Assembly (NCBI GenBank): GCA_028690485.1
Contig: JAQVBD010000003.1
Coordinates: forward strand, 5,034-69,033
Origin: Endomicrobiaceae bacterium
GTDB taxonomy: Bacteria > Elusimicrobiota > Endomicrobiia > Endomicrobiales > Endomicrobiaceae
Length of the DNA stretch: 64,000 nt
Direction: 5' to 3'
This document shows positions 37,542 to 47,700 of the stretch, piece after piece; positions within the stretch are counted from its first letter, which is position 1; each line of letters starts with the position of its first letter. A model generated the notes under the pieces. That model was not told where the DNA came from. It saw only the letters and a list, made by a program, of their open reading frames with translations, and did not search any database. The translations under genes were made by a program, and so were the position numbers.

Positions 37542-40158
37542 TTATTACATCCTCTATGCTTTTTATTACAGATAAAATTTGCTCTGATCTTTTCCCGCCA
37601 CCTTGCGCAAAATCAGGTTTGCCACCGCCGGAACCATCTATTTTTGCTGCAAATTGTTTTGCTATTTTCCCTGCATGATAACCACTCTTAACTAAATCAT
37701 CACTCACAGAAACAACAAAAGAAATTTTATCTTGTAATTGTGAAGCTATTACTACTATAGCAGAAGAAAGTTTTTCTCTGACTTTATCAGACATATCTCT
37801 TAGCGATTTTACATCAACATTGTCAACCACAAAAGCTAAAATGTTTATATTTTTTACAATTTTAACTTTCTTAATATATTCATCTATTTCATTTGATATA
37901 TATTTACTTTTCAATGATGATATTTCTGATTCTAATTGTTTTGTATCAGATATAAGTTTTTCTACAGCATTAACTAACGAATTTTTAGAAACTTTTAATA
38001 TTTTTGACATATTTTCAATTTGCTCTTCGAAATTATCAAAATATTTTTCAACAGCACTTCCAACAATAGCTTCAATTCTTCTAATACCACTGCCAACTGA
38101 AGATTCTGAAATAATTTTAAACATTCCAATATCACCTGTTCTTTTTATATGAGTTCCCCCACAAAGTTCCATTGAGAATGCATTATTATCATCTTGTTTC
38201 ACAGTTACTGTTCTAACGACATTGCCATATTTTTCACCAAATAAAGCTGTTGCTCCTTTATCTCTTGCCTCTTGTATAGACATTTCTACTATTGATACTG
38301 GGAAATTTTCTCTTATTACTTTATTTACATTTTTTTCAATTTGTTCAAGTTCTTCCTTTGTCAATGCTTTAAAATGATTAAAATCAAATCTTAAAGAATT
38401 TGATGTTACTAAAGAACCTGCCTGTGCAACATGATTACCTAACAAATCTCTTAAAACTTTATGAAGCAAATGTGTAGCCGTATGATGTCTTGCTATTTGT
38501 TGTCTGTTAAATATATCAATTTCAGCTTTTAAAAGTTCTCCTACTTCAACAGAACCATTATTTACTATAACTTTATGAACAAAAAACTTTCCTATTGGCT
38601 TTAAAACTTCATTAACTTCTATTTTTTTATCAACAGACAATGTTCCTATATCCGAAACCTGACCGCCGGATTCAGCATAGAAAGGAGTTTTATCTAAAAT
38701 TATCTCACCTTTGTCACCTTTTGATAAAGTATTAACTTTTTTACCATCTTTTATTAAAGCCAAAACCTTTGAATTCGATGTATAGCTTTCATATCCTTCA
38801 AATTTCGTATCTCCAAATTCTTTATGTAAAATAGAATAAAAAGTTATATCCTTCTCACCTGAACCACTCCATGCTCCTCTAGATTTTTCTTGTGCATTCT
38901 TTTTTTCTTCTTCAAAAGACTTTTCATCTATAGTTAAACCATTTTCCTGGGCTATCTCTTTCGTAAGTTCATGAGGAAACCCATAAGTATCATAAAGTTT
39001 AAAAACATCATTACCATTAATAACTAAATTTCTTTTATTTTTATAATCAGATATTAAATTATTTAATATATCTGTACCGGTATTTAATGTTTCCAAAAAT
39101 TTTTCTTCTTCAACTTTAATCATTGATTTTATATTATCAAGCCTTGATGTTAACTCCGGATAAGCTGGTGACATAATTGAATGGACATCTTTTACCAATT
39201 TATGTAAAAATGGTTCATTCATTCCAAAAACTTTACCTTGTCTTACTGCTCTTCTCAAAATTCTTCTTAAAACATATCCCCTGCCTTCATTAGAAGGAAG
39301 TATCCCATCAGAAATAAGGAATGTTACTGCTCTTGCATGATCTGCTATCATTCTCAATTTTTGTATGTTACTATTTAATGATATTTTTAATAAATCTGAT
39401 GATGCCTGCATTATAGGTAAAAATAAATCTGTTTCGAAAACATTATTTTTACCATTAACAGCTGCAACTAATCTTTCCAGGCCCATACCTGTATCTATAT
39501 TTTTTCTAGCAAGAGGTTTTAAACTGCCATCTTCTTGTCTGTCAAATTGTGTAAACACTAAATTCCAAACTTCAAGATATCTATTACAGTTACACTGAGG
39601 TCCACAAGTAGGTTTACCACAACCCATTTCCGGTCCAAGATCAATCAATATTTCTGAGCAAGGTCCACATGGTCCTGTTGGTCCCATTGTCCAAAAATTT
39701 GTTTCATCACCCATTTTTATAATTCTTGATTCCGGAACAATTTTTTTCCACATTTCTTTAGCATCGTCATCATCATTATAAACTGTTATGTATAATTTAT
39801 CTTTTGGCAAACCCATAACATTGGTTAGAAAGTCCCATGCCCATACAATAGCTTCTTTTTTAAAATAATCTCCAAAAGAAAAATTACCTAGCATTTCAAA
39901 AAATGTTAAATGTCTATTTGTAATGCCAACTTGATCTATATCTGATGTTCTAAAACATTTTTGTGAAGTTGTTGCTTTAGTAAAAGTATCTTTGCTTTGT
40001 CCTAAAAAATGTTGTTTAAATTGAACCATACCTGCTGAAGTAAATAAAAGAGTTTTATCTCCGGATGGAACTAAAGAATCTGATTCTACAATTTTACATC
40101 CTTTTTGTGCAAAAAAATCTAAAAAAGTTTTTCTTATATTTGATGATTGTTTATTCAT
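37534..40158 (-). CDS. alaS: Alanyl-tRNA synthetase
   Basis: 874 residues, full length. The class II core starts at the N-terminus (IRKTFLDFFAQKGCKIVESDSL region, TGPTGPCGPCSEI). The editing domain has HHTATHLLH near 556 and the CGGTH motif near 666. The C-Ala domain ends with GSGGGKPDFAQGGG. No ribosome site precedes the ATG, and a TAAAAT box ends 8 nt upstream, so the mRNA is probably leaderless. First gene of alaS-ACT-def. Confidence 0.97.
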   Translation of the reverse strand: MNKQSSNIRKTFLDFFAQKGCKIVESDSLVPSGDKTLLFTSAGMVQFKQHFLGQSKDTFTKATTSQKCFRTSDIDQVGITNRHLTFFEMLGNFSFGDYFKKEAIVWAWDFLTNVMGLPKDKLYITVYNDDDDAKEMWKKIVPESRIIKMGDETNFWTMGPTGPCGPCSEILIDLGPEMGCGKPTCGPQCNCNRYLEVWNLVFTQFDRQEDGSLKPLARKNIDTGMGLERLVAAVNGKNNVFETDLFLPIMQASSDLLKISLNSNIQKLRMIADHARAVTFLISDGILPSNEGRGYVLRRILRRAVRQGKVFGMNEPFLHKLVKDVHSIMSPAYPELTSRLDNIKSMIKVEEEKFLETLNTGTDILNNLISDYKNKRNLVINGNDVFKLYDTYGFPHELTKEIAQENGLTIDEKSFEEEKKNAQEKSRGAWSGSGEKDITFYSILHKEFGDTKFEGYESYTSNSKVLALIKDGKKVNTLSKGDKGEIILDKTPFYAESGGQVSDIGTLSVDKKIEVNEVLKPIGKFFVHKVIVNNGSVEVGELLKAEIDIFNRQQIARHHTATHLLHKVLRDLLGNHVAQAGSLVTSNSLRFDFNHFKALTKEELEQIEKNVNKVIRENFPVSIVEMSIQEARDKGATALFGEKYGNVVRTVTVKQDDNNAFSMELCGGTHIKRTGDIGMFKIISESSVGSGIRRIEAIVGSAVEKYFDNFEEQIENMSKILKVSKNSLVNAVEKLISDTKQLESEISSLKSKYISNEIDEYIKKVKIVKNINILAFVVDNVDVKSLRDMSDKVREKLSSAIVVIASQLQDKISFVVSVSDDLVKSGYHAGKIAKQFAAKIDGSGGGKPDFAQGGGKRSEQILSVIKSIEDVIND

Positions 40159-40166
40159 AATATGTT

Positions 40167-40196
40167 ATTTTATCAAAAAGCATTATATTTTGGCAA
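40167..40196 (-). promoter_or_regulatory. Promoter of alaS, leaderless arrangement
   Basis: TTGCCA (40191-40196), 18 bp, TAAAAT (40167-40172), then 8 nt to the ATG with no SD. Confidence 0.55.
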
Positions 40197-40280
40197 ATTA
40201 ATATAATACCATTACATTCAAACTTTTATTTCATCTAATAATTTTATACTATAAGAGATACTATATTATATGGATAAAAT

Positions 40281-41741
40281 GTGAAAATATTCAAACAAAT
40301 ACTTTTTTATATTGTTATTTTATTATCTTTAACAATAATAGCAGATTGTCAACTTTTTGCAACTGATGATTGGACATATTCATCCGATAAAATTTTTGAA
40401 ATTCCTGAAGGTCCGGATTTTCTAAGAATAGGGTATACTGATGATCAGGTTGTAACAATATCTAATGGTCCAACTTTTTTAAAAAGCATATCAAGAAATA
40501 TGAAATCTCCTGGATATTGGGTATCAAAAATAAAAAATCCAGATAAAACAATTTTATCTTATAATGAAATTTCTGTAATAAATAATAAAATTTTATCTAA
40601 CGGTATTTCTTTAAATGATGTAATTAATTACCCTGATTCTGTTCGTAAAATAAGTTTTCAAAAACAATCAAATCAGATATATCGAATTTTTACAGGAAGA
40701 AAATATTTAGATTCTTCATTAAAGATAATTCAACAAGATACCCTTAACAAAATAAAGAAGAATATTAAAATTAATTCTTCTGGAAAATATCTTAAAATTA
40801 AATTTGCATTAACAATAAAATATAGTGATGTCAGATTATTACCGACAGATATAACTTTTTTATATGATAAAGAAACTTTTGATATAGACAGATTGCAAGT
40901 CGCCGGATTAGATTTAGGAGAACCTTTAATAGTTTTAACTCAAACTAAAGATAAGAAGTGGACATATGTAATATCATCTATCTCTGAAGGATGGATAAAA
41001 ACACAAGATATTGCTTTCACAGACAGAGAAACTATTTCTAAATGGTATAATTCCAAAACTTTTATTGTTGTAATCAATACAAAAGCAGATATATTCCTTG
41101 ATAAAGAAAGAAGTAAGTATCATGATTATATTAGAATGTCAACAAAACTCCCATTAATAAAAACATTTAATTATCAAACAACTTGTATCAAAATTCCAAT
41201 GGCAAATAAAAAAGGAAATTTATTTTTTACTGAAGCATATATTAATACATCTGATATCAATATTGGTTTTTTAAAATATAACCAACGCAATGTCATTTAT
41301 CAAGCATTTAAACATTTAAATTCACCATACGGATGGGGTGGTTATTCTGGAGAACAAGATTGTTCAACATTTGTAAGGCAACTTTTTGGCTGTTTTGGTT
41401 TTATAATGCCAAGAAATTCATCTAATCAAAAAAAATGTGGTGTTAATCCTGTACAAATAAATTTAACTGATTCTGATTATATAAAAACTAATAAAATAGT
41501 AAAAAATGCTATAAGTGGTATATCTTTACTATATTTACCTGGACATATTATGATTTATATTGGAAGTGAGAATGGGACACCTTATGTTATACATTCAATT
41601 TGGGGTACAGAAAATTACAATAAAGATGGAAGAACTATTAATTTTATTAATAGAATAGTTGTATCAAATCTTTCAATAGGCGATGGAACTAAAAAAGGTT
41701 CTTTATTAAAAAGAATTGCACATTTAAATATAATCAAATAA
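40281..41741 (+). CDS. Secreted SH3 / NlpC-P60 peptidoglycan hydrolase
   Basis: 486 residues. A signal peptide (about 1-28) is followed by SH3-like segments (IKTQDIAFTDRETISKWY, about 250-340) and a C-terminal NlpC/P60 domain: SPYGWGGYSGEQDCSTFVRQ with catalytic Cys near 361, and GHIMIYIG with His near 421. It should cut peptide bonds in the cell wall. GTG start with GGAT before it. It is convergent with the giant gene; a partial hairpin (41730-41764) spans both stops. Confidence 0.88.
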   Translation: MKIFKQILFYIVILLSLTIIADCQLFATDDWTYSSDKIFEIPEGPDFLRIGYTDDQVVTISNGPTFLKSISRNMKSPGYWVSKIKNPDKTILSYNEISVINNKILSNGISLNDVINYPDSVRKISFQKQSNQIYRIFTGRKYLDSSLKIIQQDTLNKIKKNIKINSSGKYLKIKFALTIKYSDVRLLPTDITFLYDKETFDIDRLQVAGLDLGEPLIVLTQTKDKKWTYVISSISEGWIKTQDIAFTDRETISKWYNSKTFIVVINTKADIFLDKERSKYHDYIRMSTKLPLIKTFNYQTTCIKIPMANKKGNLFFTEAYINTSDINIGFLKYNQRNVIYQAFKHLNSPYGWGGYSGEQDCSTFVRQLFGCFGFIMPRNSSNQKKCGVNPVQINLTDSDYIKTNKIVKNAISGISLLYLPGHIMIYIGSENGTPYVIHSIWGTENYNKDGRTINFINRIVVSNLSIGDGTKKGSLLKRIAHLNIIK

Positions 41742-41760
41742 TATATCTGTTATATTTTGA

Positions 41761-44700
41761 TTATGCAGCACTCAATATATTCTTTATAGTCAATACTGAT
41801 ACTTTTACTTCGTCCGTTATTTCTAATCTTCTAAAGTTATCCAGCAACAACACATTGAATTCTTTAAAATCAGATATTGCTTCCAATGTATTATTTACTT
41901 TAGTTATAAAATACTCATTCTCTCTTAATATTTTTCCAATATTCCCATTAACTTTAGATATTATTGAATCCAAATAATCTTTTACAGTGATTGTATCTGA
42001 ATCTATAAATTCATCATTTAACAAATCATTTATATTTTCACCTGATATTATTAATTGTATTGCTAAAATTAACAATGCTTTTTGATATTTGCCATTGGAT
42101 TCTTTTTCCATTTTTTCAAGATCTATATTAATATTTTTATCAGCCAAAATATTAATAATTTCTTTTCGTATGGAATTCATAGAAATACCTCTGATAAAAC
42201 CTAATGCTTCTGCATATTTTCCTTTACTTAACAAAAACTCTAAATAAGATTTTGAATCAACACTTAATTGAGTTGTTGAAATATTCTTTAATATTTCTGC
42301 TAGATTTTCATTATTTATTAAATCATTACTTATTAAACTAAACAACATTTTTACATTTGTAGTTGTATAATCAAATTTGCTGTTTAAACATGCATTATAC
42401 CCTTTAGCATATTGTTGTTTTAATGTACTGTTTTCATCAATTTGATTTATTAAATCATTTAATAACACACTACCATCATCTATCGTAATTGCTATGACAT
42501 TATCATCATTATAAATAGACTTTATCTCTTGTTGTGTAATATTTTCATCAATAAATATATCAACTTTACCAAAGTTAATATATTTTGACTGTTTATCAAC
42601 TATAGGTAAAATGCCATATGTATTCCATATATCTATATTTCTTTTAACAAATTTATCAAGAATATCTTCATTAAATTTGATAGCGATTCTCGTATCTACT
42701 CCTTTATTATTTATAAATTCTTGAAGTTTCTCTAATAGCCCATGTGCAATATTAATATCTGTTATATTATCCGCATCAATTCTGCTGCCATTAAGAATTA
42801 TATTAGTAGCGGCATTTGTCGTTTCTAATATAAATTTAAAACCTTGCCCTTGCAATAAAGTAATTTCAGCCGCATATTTTTGTGATTGCTCATTATTTAC
42901 AACAAATATTTTTATATTATTTACTTTATATTCCTGTTCGCATATATTTGATAAGTTGTCTAAATTTTCTTTTTTAGATAAATTTAAAACAACTTCTTTT
43001 AGAGGCATTGTAACAGAATATGTATATTCATTTTTCATTTCATTAATCACATCATAAGATGTTAATTTATTTGTTATTATTATTTGTTCTATACCATTGA
43101 AAATATCATTTTTAATACCATCTGAAAAAGCTTTATTTAATGATTGCTTTAAATTTTCAATATCAACACCAATTAAACCTTTCTTTGAATAAAAAACTAT
43201 TTCTTTTGTTTTACTATTCCAATATACTCTAACAACACTATTATTATATTGTGTCGTTACTCCTGAAATTTTAACACATTCTTTTAAATCTTTTTTATTT
43301 TCAACAATTTTTATACTAACGACATTAAATCCTTCTTCTCTCAACTTATTAGCTATAAGTCTATTGTTTACTAGTAATAATTTTCTTGAAATATTAAATT
43401 TGGTTTCTGAATTTGGTTTCTGAATTTCATTTAAAGAAATAATATTGACTGCTTTGTTTTTTATTTTAGAGATTGGATTTATACTTACTAAAATAAATTT
43501 ATTTAAATTTCTTATTTTTATTTGCTTAAGATTATAAATTATATGTAAACTCCATTCAGCAAACAATACAGATAATGGTATTAATAACGGCATGAGAATA
43601 GGAATAAAAACACTTGTAATTAAAGTAATACTAGCTGCAAATGTAATTGTAAATATTTTAATTCCTTTAATACTGTTTTTCATTTTATCAGTATATATGT
43701 CATGTCCCTCTATGAAGTCTTTTGTCCAAAATGAAAATGTTTCAATTATAACACCTAAAAATATTCCCTTAAAACTATACTTATCTATCCGCATTTTTTC
43801 TAATTTATGTATAGTTTTTACTGTTTGGAAAGTCTGTGAAATCTCAGAGTTTTCTTGATAAGATAAATTTAAATTTTCAATTGTATCTATAACTTTTAAA
43901 TTTTCCTCTAATTTGGAATTAATATCTTTGCTATTTGTTATAGATGTGGCATAAAGACCTTCAAATGTTTCCCCTTTTGGAAAATATATTTTGTGGGTTG
44001 TCAGATCGCTATATATATCAGACTGATCATACCCAACTAATTGTGTAGATGCTGCAAGTTTAAGTTTTCTTGTCGTTGTTTTTCCATTCAAGCTATTGAA
44101 AATACTTATAAAATACTCATTAGTTTGATTATCAAACCCAGATGTCATATATATTGGTTTATTTGAATCTCCGTTATTACCATAAATAAATGCATCTCTT
44201 AATGATTTAAATATAAAACGAAGCATTTTAGCTGGTTCTTCTTTATATCTATTATTTATATTATTAAGCTCGCAAAAATTAGAAATAAAGAAATTTGATA
44301 TTACAGAAAACATAGCATAGTTTTTATAATATATAATAAACAGTTCCTCGTCTGTAAGTTTGGATATATCACATCCAACTCCTATTGGATAAATTATTAA
44401 TGGTTTATTAAAAATGTCAGGATCTTTCATTTTCAGTGATTTAAAAGTTGAATTAACTTTTAATAAGTCATCAAAAAGCAATATAGAGAATGTTGATTGT
44501 TGTTGAATATCAATCTTTAACTTTTCTAATTTTTCACTTTGTTCTTTTTGTAAAAAAGCTTTTAAGTTATCTATTGATGGTACTGTGTATTTTATTAATG
44601 GATTCTTTTTATTAACAAAAGAAATTTTAATTTTATCATTATAAGATTGTTTTGCCCTAACTAATATTTTCCATTTGTTATGATATTTATCATTTTTCTT

Positions 44701-47700
44701 TTCAATATCAATAATATCATTTATATTCATACCTTTAATCTTTTGATCTAATCTATCAGAAATAGATTCTGTATTCCTGGATACTAAATGAACATCACCA
44801 TCTTTTTTTATATCTAGAAAAAAAGATTCATCTTCAATCTTTAAAAATATACCTATAATATCATCATACTCTGCAAAATTGCTTTCCCAAAAAATATCAG
44901 GAATGTCTAAAGCTTTTAATTTATCATTTAAAATATATTTATTATAAATTATGTGTACAATCCATTCTCCAGTTATTGCCATCATAACTGTTATAATTGC
45001 CGTTGCAAAAAAACCTGGTATTGAAGATACACCTAATACAGGCAATAATACAGGAGCTACCACTGTTCCACCAAAAAATCCACTTGCAATTGTAAATAAT
45101 TTTATTACATTGATTGCAACTTTCATTGATTTAGATTGTGTAGAATGTTGTTTTATAAAATCTTTTTTCCATAATGAAAATGTTTCAAAAACAACACCTA
45201 AAACTGTTCCCTTAAAACTATACTTATCTATTTGCATTTTTTCTAGTTTTTTTATTGTTTTTTTTGTTTTAAGAGTTTTTGCTTGATTATATAAAGCCAA
45301 ATCTTCTTGTTCAGATGTATTTATATTTATGACTTTGACATTTTGCTCTAATTTGAGATCAATATTTCCATCAATATTCAAATCTTCTTTAACAGAAGAA
45401 CCTCCTAATTTTATTATCTTATATTGTTCGTCAAATTTTTTACTATTTGTAAGATATGTTAAATACATATTGTTTTTTGTTTGACCAGCGAAAAAAGTTA
45501 AAGGAAGTTTTTCTATACTATATTCCATATTTTCAATACCTTTATGCATCCCTGAAATACCGGTAGCAACAGCTATTGCAAGAACTTGCTCACTTGTTTG
45601 TCCAAAAGATTCATTATAAACAGCTATAGAATATTCTTTAGTATTAGTGTCATATTTAGTAACTATATATATTGGTTTATTTGGATCTCCATTATTACCA
45701 TGAACCAAAGCATTTTTTAAAGATTCATATAGAAAATGGTATAAATCAATTGATAAATAAGCTCTTTCTTTTTGTTCCATATCCGATGCAATAATATTTA
45801 AAAAATTATCTATAAAATCATGCATAAATATAAAAAAAGCATTCTTATTATCAGTAAATAAACTATATAGCTGATGATTTGTTAATGAATTAAAATCTGC
45901 ACCAACTCCAATTGGATATAAAATCACTGTCTTATCTGTTAAATCAATTTGTTGTATTATTTCTTTAGTATTTTTCTTATCATCTCCAAACAATGCCCCT
46001 AGAAATATGATACTATAAGTCGTCGGTTTATCTAACATAATACCTAATGCATCTAATCCTCTTTTATACTCATTTGATAATAATATTTTTAATTTTTCTG
46101 ATTTTGGTAATGGTTGTTCAAAATATTTATTTTTATTGATCAGTGTTATTTTTATATCATCAAAATAAAGAGGTCCTTTTGTTATTATCACTTTCCATTT
46201 TTGATTTTCTTCATCATATTGTTTTTGAACTTTAATAAAATTATTTATATACATACCTTTAAAAACCTGATCCATTTTGTTAAAAAAAAGATCATTATTT
46301 TTAGACATTAATTTTAAGTCACCTTCTCTATGTATCTCTACATAGTAATAATCATCTTTTATTTTTAAAAAAATGCCTATAGAATCTCTGTTATTAAGAT
46401 ATTCACTTTTTAATAAAATTTGGTTTTCTATATTAGTTGAAGCATCTTCAATCTTTATATCATCTAATATTTGGTAATTGACATTATTTACATCTTCTTC
46501 TGCAATTGTATTATCTGCTATTTGTAACGTTAATGATATATTATTATCTTGTTCTTCATTTATAAATACTTTTAAAAAATTATAAGCAATATGTATAATC
46601 CATTCCCCAGTTATTGCAGTTAGCAAAGTTACAATTGCTGTCCCTGTTATTCCAGAAATGCTATACAAACCAACTCCTGACAACAATAATGGTGATATGC
46701 AAGTTAAACCAAATATAGCACTTAAGATTGTAAATGTTTTTATTATTAACAATGCGTATTTCATCATTTTTGATTTATTTTTATGTTGGTTTAAAAAATT
46801 ACTTTTCCACAATAAAAATGTTTCAAAAATGACACCTAAAACTATTCCTTTAAAACTATATCTATCTATCCCCATTTCTTCTAATTTCTGAACAGTTGAT
46901 TTCAATTGTAATATTGGTAAAGTATGAATAATATTTTTAGTATCTTCTTCCTGTGATAAACTTGATACAACAAAATTATGTTTTTCCTGAACTTTTATAA
47001 TACTTATTAAATCATCTATTATTTGTCTAACATCTTCAGCTATAGAATTGTATAACAAAAGTGTTTGTTTAAAAACTTTATCATTGTTAGCAATATTTTG
47101 CTTATATATTGCCTTTGTGACCAAATGTTTTAGTTTTTTTGCATCTGTAAGTGATTGTTGTAATGTATCAATATTAATATATTCCAAAAGATTTTTATTA
47201 ATTTTTTCTAATAAATTAGGTTCATTATCAAGATTATTACGGATCAAGGAAACTATTTGTTCATTAATATTACCTAAATCATCTGACTCTAGGAGTTTAG
47301 CTTTTTTTATATTTATTATAAGATTTGATATATTGTTAATTTGCTTATCGTCTAATATTCCTTTTATTTTTGCTGCATTTATTTCTGATAAACTATATCT
47401 TTCTTTTAAATTTATATTTGGTTCTAATTTTTGCAATATTTTTATTTGATCAATTGGCGACAGAGATGCAATTAAATTTGCTAATGTTTGAAATGATATA
47501 TTACTTTGTTCTTTTGCTATCTGATAATATGTTTTTTGTGCATATTTGATTCCACCTGTCACATTTGGAGTTATGACTATATATGACACATTCTTTTCTT
47601 CTAATATCTTTGAAACACTATCTGTATGAAATCCTCCAGTTATTACAACATCTACTCTTTTGACATTTTTTATATTATCTATAATATTTATTTCTTTTTT

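Noticed and set aside
41730-41764. Bidirectional terminator between the NlpC/P60 and giant genes
   Set aside because: The stem is interrupted and neither strand has a proper T-run; too weak to list as a feature.
43592-46891. Plus-strand frames inside the giant gene that resemble each other
   Set aside because: They are reverse-strand shadows of the triplicated module; the minus frame is continuous, has a signal peptide and an SD.
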